From positions 2,546,501 to 2,610,500 of the forward strand of contig NZ_CP016534.2 of the NCBI RefSeq assembly GCF_001687565.2: DNA of 64,000 bases. The letters run 5' to 3'. Position numbers and translations under genes: made by a program. This DNA is from Planococcus antarcticus DSM 14505 (GTDB lineage Bacteria > Bacillota > Bacilli > Bacillales_A > Planococcaceae). A model generated the notes under the pieces. It was not told the DNA's origin, ran no database searches, and was given only the letters and a program-made list of their open reading frames with translations. Below, piece by piece: positions 24,638-32,340 of this stretch; the first letter of the stretch is position 1, and every line of letters starts with the position of its first letter.

Positions 24638-26006
24638 AGAGCCGGCTTAGGAACGTAGTTGCTAAACCCAAATAAATTAAAATTGAAATGATGTCATTTA
24701 AGGTAGTTATAAAAGGCCCTGATGCTACGGCTGGATCAATTTTCATTCGGTGGATCAATAACGGAATGAACGATCCTGCCAATGTTGCCACGAAAATGGA
24801 GCTCATGACCGCTGTTCCGACCAGCATCCCAATCAGTAACTCACCTTTCCAGAAATAAACCAATCCAACAACGACGACTCCGCAGACAACACCTGTGATC
24901 AGTCCTGTACCGGCTTCGCGGAACAACAGTTTCATCTTGCTTTGTTCTTCAATGTCGCCCGTCGCAATTCCTCGGACAGCTACGGCCAATGCCTGTGTGC
25001 CGCTGTTCCCAGCCATCCCGGCAATAAGCGGGATAAAAACCGCCAGCAGTGCCACTTGGTCCAGTGTCGCTTCGAACATTCCCATCAAATTAGCTGTCAA
25101 CATCCCAAGAAATGTCAACAATAGCAACCAAGGCAGCCGTTTTTTCGCAGCAGTCAATGGTCCTTTATCAAACGTATCCATATCGGAGACAGCCGCCAAT
25201 TTGGAGTAATCGTCCGACGCCTCTTCTTCTAGTACATCAATTATATCATCGACCGTGATGATACCGAGCAGATGCTGCTGGAAATCGACAACCGGCAAGG
25301 CTAGGAAATCGTAATCTTTGATCATCCGCGCCACTTCTTCCTGGTCTTCACTGACAGAAACACTGACGACCCGTTCGTTCATGATGGAGCTGATGAGGGT
25401 ATCTTCCTCGGCAAGAATCAGATCTCTTAAAGTCACGATGCCCGAAAGCTTTTTATCATCATCAATCACAAAAACATAATAGATGGTTTCAGCATTCGGT
25501 GCTGCATTTCTTAGAATGTTCATCGCCGACCGGACCGTGGAGTTTTTCGGTATGGCCACAAATTCTGTCGTCATAATGGAACCTGCCGTATACTCTTCGT
25601 AATGTAGCAGGTCTTTGATTTGCTGTGCTGACTCTTTGTCCATGATTGTCAAATAACTGGCAACTTGTTCTTTATTTAATTCGTTTAAGACATCCACCGC
25701 GTCATCTGTATACATATAAGATAATAAATCTGAGGCATAACGGGCATCCATCTCATCGAATAAATCTTCGTATTCATCGTCATCCAATTCAATAGCTTCA
25801 AAAATATCCGCCATCTCTTTAGGAGAGAGATACTGATACAGCAACTGCCTGGTCTCAGAATTTGCCTTTTCATAAAAACTTGCTTGGTCGTATGGATGGT
25901 GGGACAAGAACTCATCGCGGAATTCCTTGACGTCCCCGCGGATAAGCAATTCAGTAAACAATGCGTCATTCAATTCTTCATCACGTACTACTTTTTCTTC
26001 CATCAT
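24636..26006 (-). CDS. mgtE: Magnesium transporter MgtE
   Basis: A 456-residue Mg2+ channel of the inner membrane. The N-terminal superhelical domain (~20-130) is followed by two CBS domains (~140-260; GSIMTTEFVAIP and ISSIMNERVV), a plug helix, and five membrane helices (~285-455) with the selectivity region IPLIAGMAGNSGTQALA. The cytosolic CBS/N domains sense Mg2+ and close the pore. ATG 26006 follows AAAGGAGGGAG. The leader is under 100 bp with no M-box visible, so control is probably at protein level. Confidence 0.95.
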   Translation of the reverse strand: MMEEKVVRDEELNDALFTELLIRGDVKEFRDEFLSHHPYDQASFYEKANSETRQLLYQYLSPKEMADIFEAIELDDDEYEDLFDEMDARYASDLLSYMYTDDAVDVLNELNKEQVASYLTIMDKESAQQIKDLLHYEEYTAGSIMTTEFVAIPKNSTVRSAMNILRNAAPNAETIYYVFVIDDDKKLSGIVTLRDLILAEEDTLISSIMNERVVSVSVSEDQEEVARMIKDYDFLALPVVDFQQHLLGIITVDDIIDVLEEEASDDYSKLAAVSDMDTFDKGPLTAAKKRLPWLLLLTFLGMLTANLMGMFEATLDQVALLAVFIPLIAGMAGNSGTQALAVAVRGIATGDIEEQSKMKLLFREAGTGLITGVVCGVVVVGLVYFWKGELLIGMLVGTAVMSSIFVATLAGSFIPLLIHRMKIDPAVASGPFITTLNDIISILIYLGLATTFLSRL

Positions 26007-26106
26007 GTATACTCCCTCCTTTCGAAGATCTTCTATGCTTGCTATAGTAGTCTATACGCTACACCATGGGTATGTATAGTAAATTTTAAATAAAGGGGTG
26101 TCTAAT

Positions 26107-26844
26107 ATGAAATATGATGTTATCGGTGATATACACGGTTGCTATCAGGAGCTGATCCAACTCATTCAACGTCTTGGCTACGAAAAGCAAGGCAATGGAT
26201 TCGTTCATCCGGAAAACCGGAAACTCGCTTTTGTCGGTGATGCCACGGACCGCGGCCCTGAGTCTCTCAATGTTTTGAGATTGTTGTTTGCGCTACAGGA
26301 TGAGGGCATTCTTTACTATTCCCCTGGAAATCACTGCAATAAACTTTTTCGATTTTTTAAAGGGCATGATGTCGAACTGGCTCACGGCTTAGAGATGACC
26401 GTAGCCGAATGGAAGCAGCTGTCCGAACCGGATAGACAGAAATTTAGAAACCGTTATATTCATTTTTATGAACAGCTTCCTCACTATCAACAGTTGGAAA
26501 ATGAGCTCATTGTCGCCCACGCCGGTTTAAAGGCTGAAATGATCGGAAAACCGCTCAGCAAAGGCATTGCAATTTTTGTGCTGTACGGCGACATCACCGG
26601 GAGGTTTCATGCCGATGGCACTCCCGTTCGGCGCGACTGGGCTAAATCCTATAGAGGTCAGAAATGGGTGGTCTATGGTCATACGCCGACTGAAACGCCT
26701 TATTTTATCAACAACACCGTCAATATCGATACTGGTTGCGTATTCGGTGGCTTATTGACTGCCTTCCGTTATCCCGAAAAAGAAATCGTTTCTGTGCCTT
26801 CCTTGCAACCTTATCAACCTGATCGTTTTCACAGGTTCAGTTAA
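26107..26844 (+). CDS. prpE: Bis(5'-nucleosyl)-tetraphosphatase PrpE
   Basis: A 245-residue metallophosphoesterase that splits Ap4A asymmetrically (and in Bacillus also acts as a protein phosphatase). PPP-type motifs are in order: GDIHGC, GDATDRGP, GNHCNK, VAHAGL and YGHTP. ATG 26107 is chosen, since AAGGGGTG lies just upstream and the GTG at 26098 is inside that site. It is convergent with the pseudouridine synthase gene, overlapping its stop by 4 bp, as in the Bacillus yjbO-prpE region but with opposite orientation here. Confidence 0.93.
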   Translation: MKYDVIGDIHGCYQELIQLIQRLGYEKQGNGFVHPENRKLAFVGDATDRGPESLNVLRLLFALQDEGILYYSPGNHCNKLFRFFKGHDVELAHGLEMTVAEWKQLSEPDRQKFRNRYIHFYEQLPHYQQLENELIVAHAGLKAEMIGKPLSKGIAIFVLYGDITGRFHADGTPVRRDWAKSYRGQKWVVYGHTPTETPYFINNTVNIDTGCVFGGLLTAFRYPEKEIVSVPSLQPYQPDRFHRFS

Positions 26845-27716
26845 ACCAATGACTGCATGTCTTTATTCAACGAAGAACTAAAAAACAGTGGATCTCCTGA
26901 AACTGGATGGATCAATTCCAATTTCGAACAATGAAGCGCCTGACGTCCCAACAGGTCTCTTTTGCCGCCATACAGATCGTCACCTAACAGCGGATAGCCG
27001 ATATGGGTCATATGAACGCGTATCTGATGGGTTCTGCCAGTATTCAATTGCAGGATGATATGTGAGTAGCCTTCTAGTCTCTGTAGTACACGGACTTCGG
27101 TTTCAGCAAATTGCCCGCCTTCACGGACTTCCCGTTCGATGATGCTCGTATTCTTTCGTCCGATGGGAGCAGTTATCGTAAATTCATCTTTGTCTATCAG
27201 TCCATGAACCAGTGCCTCGTACCGCCGCTTCATCTTTTTTTCCTGTTGCTGCAGCGAGATCATATGATGAATATGGCGGTTTTTTGCGATGCAGACAAGT
27301 CCAGAAGTGTCACGGTCAAGCCTGGTCGCGATATGCAAAGTAGAAGGAATGCCGTGGTCGTTGAAATGCTTGGCGACAATATTGGCCAAGCTGCCAAACG
27401 GATGCTCTCGCGATGGAATGGTATTTTGGAAAGGCGGCTTTTCAACGATTAACAGGGCCGCATCTTCATAGACAATTTTCAAGTCACCCTCTTCTGCAAC
27501 CAGCCCTTTTCCATGCTCTTCATTCGGAAAAATAACGGTCACAGCATCGCCTTTTTCCAAGGCATGCCTGACCGTTACTTCTGTGCCATTCACTAAAATC
27601 TGTCCGCCGCCGTACTTGACGGAAGCCAGTGTTCGTTTGGAAATGCCCCACTCCCCGAGTGCCTCGCGCAACAAGTTCGGAGCTTCAGCAGTATACGTCA
27701 GTTGGAAGGGTTTCAT
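26841..27716 (-). CDS. RluA/RluD-family pseudouridine synthase (YjbO-like)
   Basis: A 291-residue enzyme that isomerises uridine to pseudouridine in RNA, probably 23S rRNA. It has an N-terminal S4-like RNA-binding region (~12-75) and a catalytic domain with the family motif ATRLDRDTSGL (catalytic Asp) and TGRTHQIRVHM. ATG 27716 is preferred: it is 5 nt past the NAD kinase stop and probably read by coupling, since no strong ribosome site is seen. The longer TTG start at 27725 overlaps that stop. Fourth and last gene of the yjbL-M-N-O run. Confidence 0.92.
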   Translation of the reverse strand: MKPFQLTYTAEAPNLLREALGEWGISKRTLASVKYGGGQILVNGTEVTVRHALEKGDAVTVIFPNEEHGKGLVAEEGDLKIVYEDAALLIVEKPPFQNTIPSREHPFGSLANIVAKHFNDHGIPSTLHIATRLDRDTSGLVCIAKNRHIHHMISLQQQEKKMKRRYEALVHGLIDKDEFTITAPIGRKNTSIIEREVREGGQFAETEVRVLQRLEGYSHIILQLNTGRTHQIRVHMTHIGYPLLGDDLYGGKRDLLGRQALHCSKLELIHPVSGDPLFFSSSLNKDMQSLV

Positions 27717-27721
27717 GTCAT

Positions 27722-28528
27722 TCAATCTGAAAGCTCACTGTCAATAAAGGAATCGTGAACCCGCTGCCAAAACGGAAAGGCGCGGAACCTGGCAAATCGG
27801 ACTTTTTCATTTGCTACCTTGTATTCAATTGATTTGACATCTTTATGGAGCAATTGCAAATGATCAACAGTGACCATGAAATCAGGTGCTTTCACTGGCC
27901 GCAATGCACACCGGTGATGGCCAGGCAGAACCAGCGGTGATCCGACTGTACGGAAGACCCGATTGTTGATAGAGGCCATCTCCGTCAATTGCATCGCCTG
28001 CAGTGATGGGTGGATGATGGCTCCTCCTAACGCTTTGTTGTAGGCTGTACTGCCGGAAGGCGTAGACATGCACAAGCCATCTCCTCTAAAGCGCTCGAAA
28101 TGGCTTTCGTTCAAAAAGACATCCATGACCAATGTAACGTCCGGAGACTTGACAGTCGACTCGTTCAGCGCTAGGTAAACGGCTGGTTCATCTAAGTTCT
28201 GATAGTGAATACTGACTTCCAATAAAGGATATTCGATCACTTCATATTCCTTTTTAGCAATTGATAAAACCAGCTTCTCAATTTCAATCGGCTTCCAGTC
28301 GGCATAAAAACCTAAATGGCCTGTATGTATCCCAACAAAGGCCACATCTGCCAGTTTCTCGCTGTATTTATGGAATGCGTGAAGCAATGTCCCATCTCCA
28401 CCAATCGACAGGACAACATCAGGCGATTCTTCATTCCACTCCATCCCGAAATCCTCCAGGTAATTCTTTGCGGTGGACATCAATTCATTGGATAATTTGT
28501 CACTTCTCGATATGATAAAAAATTTCAT
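27722..28528 (-). CDS. nadK: NAD kinase
   Basis: A 268-residue enzyme that phosphorylates NAD to NADP, supplying reductive biosynthesis and redox defence. It carries the GGDGT motif ([12 protein letters not shown], near residue 43-54) and the second NAD-kinase block [14 protein letters not shown]. The start overlaps the alarmone-synthetase stop (ATGA), and GGGAGGT lies 11 nt upstream. It sits between relQ and the pseudouridine synthase gene in the order conserved in Bacillus and Staphylococcus. Confidence 0.95.
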   Translation of the reverse strand: MKFFIISRSDKLSNELMSTAKNYLEDFGMEWNEESPDVVLSIGGDGTLLHAFHKYSEKLADVAFVGIHTGHLGFYADWKPIEIEKLVLSIAKKEYEVIEYPLLEVSIHYQNLDEPAVYLALNESTVKSPDVTLVMDVFLNESHFERFRGDGLCMSTPSGSTAYNKALGGAIIHPSLQAMQLTEMASINNRVFRTVGSPLVLPGHHRCALRPVKAPDFMVTVDHLQLLHKDVKSIEYKVANEKVRFARFRAFPFWQRVHDSFIDSELSD

Positions 28529-29202
28529 CGTTCTGGTCGACCTCCCTCTCTGTCATTTCGAAAATGGGTTCCAGGCGATTCCTTGAACTCAGTGAAATAG
28601 GCTTGAGCTTCTTGAATTTCGTCCCGAATCTGCGACATTTCCTCATCCAGTTGAAACGCGGCTTCGGCGGCACGCTGAAGACGGTTCTTTATCTCCTCTG
28701 GAAAAACACCTTTATATTTGTAATTCAAGGAATGCTCAATGGACGCCCAGAAATTCATTGCTAAGGTCCGAATCTGGATTTCTGCTAAAATTAGCCGCTC
28801 TCCGTTGATGGTCTGAACCGGATATTCCACAATAACGTGGTAGGATCGATAGCCGCTTTGTTTTTCATGAGAGATATAATCTTTTTCTTCCACAATTCGC
28901 AAGTCTTTTCGCTGCCTCAGCAAGCCAATTACAGTCTCGATATCCCCAACAAATTGGCACATCATTCGAATTCCTGCAATATCCTGCAATTGGTGGGCAA
29001 GCTCTTTGGATGGCTCAAACGGAATACCTTTTTCCAAGGTCTTATCGTAGATGCTCGCCAAAGGTTTGACACGGCCGGTCACAAACTCAATCGGCGAATT
29101 TGTATTGTCGTTTTCAAATTGGCTTCGCATCCCCTTGAATTTTATCTTCAATTCATCTACTGCCTGTTTATAGGGTGCTAAAAATCGATTCCATTGACCC
29201 AT
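28525..29202 (-). CDS. relQ: Small alarmone synthetase RelQ (YjbM)
   Basis: A 225-residue (p)ppGpp synthetase without hydrolase or regulatory domains; the family forms tetramers activated by pppGpp. Conserved synthetase segments are [37 protein letters not shown] and [17 protein letters not shown], with a helical C-terminal end. Being next to NAD kinase identifies it as the RelQ/SasB paralogue rather than RelP/YwaC. It links nutrient or wall stress to translation. The start is ATG 29202 with GAGGA upstream. Confidence 0.94.
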   Translation of the reverse strand: MGQWNRFLAPYKQAVDELKIKFKGMRSQFENDNTNSPIEFVTGRVKPLASIYDKTLEKGIPFEPSKELAHQLQDIAGIRMMCQFVGDIETVIGLLRQRKDLRIVEEKDYISHEKQSGYRSYHVIVEYPVQTINGERLILAEIQIRTLAMNFWASIEHSLNYKYKGVFPEEIKNRLQRAAEAAFQLDEEMSQIRDEIQEAQAYFTEFKESPGTHFRNDREGGRPER

Positions 29203-29223
29203 GTCCGGTCCTCCTCACTTCTT

Positions 29224-29613
29224 TTAAGATCGTGAAGCAAGTGCCTCATGAAATGACTGTTCTACAGCAGTACGGAAAGCTTCCCCGTAGTTGTCGTTGC
29301 CCTCTATATTTTCTACCAGCATCCACAGCTCTTCATGGAAATTTGCCAGCGGCATGACTTGTTTACCCCAAGTCAGGAGCGGAACTTTTTCTTGCTGCAG
29401 CGCTTTGGTTAGGGCTGGCCATGTATGTACATCAAACTGAACGTATATATAGTCTGTACCCGTATCCAGCAAATAGACAAACGCTTGATTGTCGGAATCT
29501 GTCAGCATTTGCCCCGACGCTTCAATTGCTTCAGCCGGTTCGGTTTCTTCGATGAAAAATTCAATTTTGTTTTCAGTAATCTCGGTTCGGTTTATCGCCA
29601 CTAATTTATGCAA
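29224..29613 (-). CDS. yjbL: UPF0738 family protein YjbL
   Basis: A 129-residue protein of unknown function, placed immediately before relQ (21 bp) as YjbL is in Bacillus. Visible parts are a beta-rich N-terminus (IEFFIEETE), a central YIYVQFDVHTWP and a helical C-terminus. No signal or membrane segment is seen. The start is TTG 29613 with AAAGGAAGGA upstream; the next in-frame ATG is more than 30 codons inside. Assignment rests on context and length. Confidence 0.75.
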   Translation of the reverse strand: MHKLVAINRTEITENKIEFFIEETEPAEAIEASGQMLTDSDNQAFVYLLDTGTDYIYVQFDVHTWPALTKALQQEKVPLLTWGKQVMPLANFHEELWMLVENIEGNDNYGEAFRTAVEQSFHEALASRS

Positions 29614-29980
29614 ATTGATCCTTCCTTTCTAGCTTCTTAATAATGATATTTTAACACAGCTCTGTCATTCGTTGCAGTTTGCACGGAACTATCCGATAAT
29701 GAAGTTATGAATAAGTTGGACCAACGATTTTCATTAGTTACTATTCTGCAAAACAGCTGCGCTTTGCTACGGACTTGCCCCATGTCATTATGTAAACAGT
29801 GGAAAATGGAGGCTTCTCTCTAAATTCATTATTTTTTTGTGAAGGCACGTCCATAAAATGAGTCAAGCACGTAAACTGGCGTTCTTTTTTTAACTCTTTG
29901 CGGAAACCATAGCGCAAAAGGCCGAATCGATATATAACAGATAAAGTCTTTAGTTTAACTAATATGAAGAGGTGTTCGAC
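29614..29980. other. Divergent intergenic region, no gene seen
   Basis: About 370 bp between yjbL (minus) and yjbK (plus). It must hold promoters for both, but I see no clear consensus pair, operator, repeat or ORF. Confidence 0.5.
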
Positions 29981-30568
29981 ATGACAAAAGAACTTGAAAT
30001 CGAATTTAAAAACATGCTGACCAAAGAAGAATACAGACGCTTGCTAAAAGACTTCGCTGTTTTTCACAACGGCCCTGTCACACAGCACAATCATTATTTT
30101 GATACTAGTGATTTTCAATTGAAAAAACAGCGCAGCGCTCTGCGCATCCGAAATAAAAACGACCACTTCGAGTGCACGCTGAAAACTCCTGCAGCTATCG
30201 GATATTACGAAATTACCGATCAATTGACCAAAGAGCAAGCAGGCCGCATGCTCGAATTAAAAACCTTTGAAGCTGCTGAAGTATCAGATGCTATGCAAAA
30301 ACTTGATGTATCGGTTGCAGATTTGAAAGCGATTGGCACATTGACCACGCACCGTGTGGAATTCGACCACTTGGAAGGCTTGTTAGTAATCGACCATTCC
30401 GAGTATAACGGCCAGGAAGATTTCGAAGTAGAATTCGAAGTAACAGATGCTACTGCAGGCCATGAACGCTTCCTAGCTTTTCTGCAGCAGCGAGAGATAC
30501 CTGAACGTCCGGCTAACAAGAAAATCGCACGCTTTATGGACTCAGCTTCTGCTCGATCTGCAGAATAG
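29981..30568 (+). CDS. yjbK: CYTH-domain protein YjbK
   Basis: A 195-residue member of the CYTH/triphosphate tunnel metalloenzyme superfamily (adenylate cyclase CyaB, thiamine triphosphatase, inorganic triphosphatase). The signature acidic strand is ELEIEFKNM at the start; further tunnel strands are RSALRIRNK, FECTLKTPA and DFEVEFEV. The real substrate is probably an inorganic or nucleoside triphosphate. ATG 29981 with AAGAGGTG 6 nt upstream is chosen; the GTG at 29972 lies inside that site. Its placement next to the alarmone-synthetase cluster is conserved. Confidence 0.9.
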   Translation: MTKELEIEFKNMLTKEEYRRLLKDFAVFHNGPVTQHNHYFDTSDFQLKKQRSALRIRNKNDHFECTLKTPAAIGYYEITDQLTKEQAGRMLELKTFEAAEVSDAMQKLDVSVADLKAIGTLTTHRVEFDHLEGLLVIDHSEYNGQEDFEVEFEVTDATAGHERFLAFLQQREIPERPANKKIARFMDSASARSAE

Positions 30569-30668
30569 CATTTTTAAACCTAAATTCTACCAGCATTTCA
30601 ATCGATTTATTTGAGATATTTGTGCTGCGTTGTTAGAATGAAATGATAGCTAAAGCAAAGGAGACACG

Positions 30669-31070
30669 ATGATGACTGGAAAACCGATTATTCCGTACGA
30701 AGAGATTGGTGCGGAAACATTGTCACAGTTAGTCGATGCATTTTATGCTCGCGTAGGGGCACATCCAAAGCTGCAGCCCATTTTTCCAAATGATCTTTCA
30801 GAAACCGCCCGTAAACAAAAACAATTTTTAACCCAATACCTAGGTGGACCGAATCTTTATTCAGAAGAACATGGACACCCGAGACTAAAGGCAAGACATA
30901 ACCCGTTTGCCATCACACCTACTAGAGCTCAAGCTTGGTTGGAGTGTATGAGCGAGGCAATGGATGAAGTGGGACTGAATGGAATGTTCCGTGAAACCTT
31001 ATACAACCGACTTGTTTTAACTGCACATCATATGATCAATGAGTCTGATAGTGAGGAGGAGTTGGAGTGA
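30669..31070 (+). CDS. yjbI: Truncated hemoglobin YjbI (group II, trHbO)
   Basis: A 133-residue 2-on-2 globin binding haem, oxygen or NO. Conserved parts are YEEIGAETLSQLVDAFYARV, FPNDL, FLTQYLGGP (CD/E region) and the proximal-His segment HPRLKARHNPF. A distal WLECMSEAM (Trp G8) marks group II. Four bases overlap the spxH start (GTGA), so the two are co-translated. In S. aureus and Bacillus the same pairing links nitric-oxide/oxidant handling with SpxH. The start is ATG 30669 after AAAGGAG. Confidence 0.94.
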   Translation: MMTGKPIIPYEEIGAETLSQLVDAFYARVGAHPKLQPIFPNDLSETARKQKQFLTQYLGGPNLYSEEHGHPRLKARHNPFAITPTRAQAWLECMSEAMDEVGLNGMFRETLYNRLVLTAHHMINESDSEEELE

Positions 31071-31864
31071 GCAACCTAGACTTGGCTCAGGAAACTCGTG
31101 AGCCTGCGAATTCCTTTAAACCAATGGAATTGTATGTTTTCGTAGATCCTTTGAACTCAGAGTGTTGGGAACTTCAGGGGATTATCCGAAAATTACAGAT
31201 TGAATACGGTCATTATTTTTCCATGCGCATTGTGTTGAGTACGCAATTATTTAACTTAAATAAAACAACACCTTCATCAAATATTGACACGGATAACTTA
31301 ACCCATCCCGTCTTGCCTTCTGTAGCGATCAAGGCTGCAGAACTCCAGGGAAAACGTTCTGGGAACCGCTTCCTTCACAAATTACAGGAGCACCTGTTTC
31401 TTCAATCGAAAGATGTCTCTTCTTACAGCGTCTTACTGGAAATAGCGGAAGAAGCAGAACTAGATCAAGAAGAATTCAAATTGGATTTCCATTCTGTACA
31501 TACCGCAAAAGCGTTCCAATGCGATTTACAGATCACACGCGAGATGGAAATCAACGAAGTGCCAAGTATTGTCTTTTTCAATGAATGTATTGAAGACGAA
31601 GGCGTCAAAGTATCCGGACTTTATTCATATGATGTTTATCAAACAATTTTACAGGAAATGCTGGGAGAAGAAAGCCTGAATCGGCAAACCCCGCCATCCT
31701 TGGACGATCTCTTTACCAAATATTCAACTATGGCAACTAAAGAAATTGCTTCTATATACAATATTTCCGAACAAACAGCAGAATGCGAACTGAAAAAGCA
31801 GGTTCTGCAACAAAAACTCGAACGCATCTGCATGCCAAAAGAAACCTTATGGAAAGTAAAATAA
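31067..31864 (+). CDS. spxH: ClpXP adaptor SpxH (YjbH), atypical
   Basis: A 265-residue DsbA/thioredoxin-like adaptor that delivers Spx to ClpXP for degradation, ending the disulfide-stress response. The fold is recognisable by LYVFVDPL, ALKAAELQG-like VAIKAAELQGKRSG, and the later IVFFNE and GLYSYDVYQTIL. Unlike the B. subtilis protein, the active-site CPEC reads N30-S-E-C33, and the His/Cys-rich zinc-binding N-terminal stretch is absent. GTG 31067 overlaps the globin stop, with GGAGG upstream. Its client spx lies 5 kb away in this window. Confidence 0.88.
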   Translation: MSNLDLAQETREPANSFKPMELYVFVDPLNSECWELQGIIRKLQIEYGHYFSMRIVLSTQLFNLNKTTPSSNIDTDNLTHPVLPSVAIKAAELQGKRSGNRFLHKLQEHLFLQSKDVSSYSVLLEIAEEAELDQEEFKLDFHSVHTAKAFQCDLQITREMEINEVPSIVFFNECIEDEGVKVSGLYSYDVYQTILQEMLGEESLNRQTPPSLDDLFTKYSTMATKEIASIYNISEQTAECELKKQVLQQKLERICMPKETLWKVK

Positions 31865-31901
31865 CCTGTCTCCCAATTACGGGAGACAGGTTATTTTTTT
31901 A
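31861..31901 (+). terminator. Terminator after spxH
   Basis: A perfect 14-bp stem ATAACCTGTCTCCC/GGGAGACAGGTTAT with a 6-nt loop (31861-31894), followed by seven Ts. It begins in the spxH stop region. Confidence 0.93.
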
Positions 31902-31919
31902 GGCGTATAAGTGGCTTGA

Positions 31920-32024
31920 GAAAGTATTTGGAGATCTCCAGAAAGTATTTGATCTCTTTCGGAAAGTATTCTGCCTCAAACAGAAAGTATTTAGATGCAA
32001 TCAGAAAGTATATCCAATTAACTG
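31920..32024. repeat. 21-bp tandem repeat, five units
   Basis: Five units start at exactly 21-bp steps (31920, 31941, 31962, 31983, 32004). Each begins GAAAGTATTT or a one- or two-base variant, followed by 11 variable bases. The period equals seven codons, and one frame reads a heptad R-K-Y-L-x-x-x, but there is no ribosome site, so translation is doubtful. It lies between the spxH terminator and the RoxS terminator. Confidence 0.85.
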
Positions 32025-32065
32025 GCAAAAAAAGACCTCAGCATAGCTACTCACATTGTAGACAA

Positions 32066-32176
32066 AGTAAAAGACGCCTTCCACGTCCGGAAGGCGTCTT
32101 TCTATATTACACAAAGGGGATGGGAGAAATATTCACGCTCAAACAAAGGGGTGTATGTTTGTATGTGATTTATTTC
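32066..32176 (-). ncRNA. roxS: RoxS/RsaE-family small regulatory RNA
   Basis: A ~111-nt sRNA on the minus strand. It contains the family's C-rich seed regions ACCCCTTTGTTTG and ATCCCCTTTGTG (complements within 32107-32155), joined by an A/T-rich linker and TTTCTCCC. It ends in a perfect 13-bp terminator stem AAAGACGCCTTCC/GGAAGGCGTCTTT (32070-32101). Its place between yjbH (spxH) and pepF is, as I recall, where S. aureus RsaE lies. RoxS/RsaE base-pairs with mRNAs of central metabolism and adjusts NAD+/NADH balance. The 5' end is estimated from the promoter and family alignment from memory. Confidence 0.88.
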
Positions 32177-32213
32177 ACAAGATTATCTTATCACGGAATA
32201 ATAGTTAAATCAA
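32163..32213 (-). promoter_or_regulatory. RoxS promoter with Rex-like operator
   Basis: Minus-strand TTGATT (32208-32213), 17-bp spacer, TAAGAT (32185-32190). At the start point is TTGTGAAATAAATCACAT (32163-32180), a palindrome close to the Rex site TTGTGAA-N4-TTCACAA. Rex, the NADH sensor, represses RoxS in B. subtilis. Two further TTTCACAA copies lie at 32216-32223 and 32228-32235. Confidence 0.75.
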
Positions 32214-32300
32214 TATTTCACAAGCAGTTTCACAAACTTGTCATATTTGTAGTCAGAATGAAATTTTTTATCCATCTAATCGTTATTTAAAAATAATATA

Positions 32301-32336
32301 AAAAAGAAGCAACCCCATTAAGGCTGCTTCTTTTTA
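32301..32336 (-). terminator. Terminator after pepF
   Basis: Stem AAAAAGAAGCA/TGCTTCTTTTT (32301-32311 with 32325-32335), just past the pepF stop, T-rich on the minus strand. Confidence 0.85.
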
Positions 32337-32340
32337 TGCT

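Noticed and set aside
26007..26097. M-box riboswitch before mgtE
   Set aside because: The leader is under 100 bp and lacks the conserved M-box helices.
31920..32024. Possible CRISPR array
   Set aside because: Units are only 21 bp, with an 8-10 bp conserved part and 11-bp variable part; no cas gene or leader is present.
31916..32290. 124-codon plus-strand frame with R-K-Y-L heptads
   Set aside because: It starts at TTG without a ribosome site, is built on the 21-bp repeat, and runs antisense through the RoxS sRNA and its terminator.
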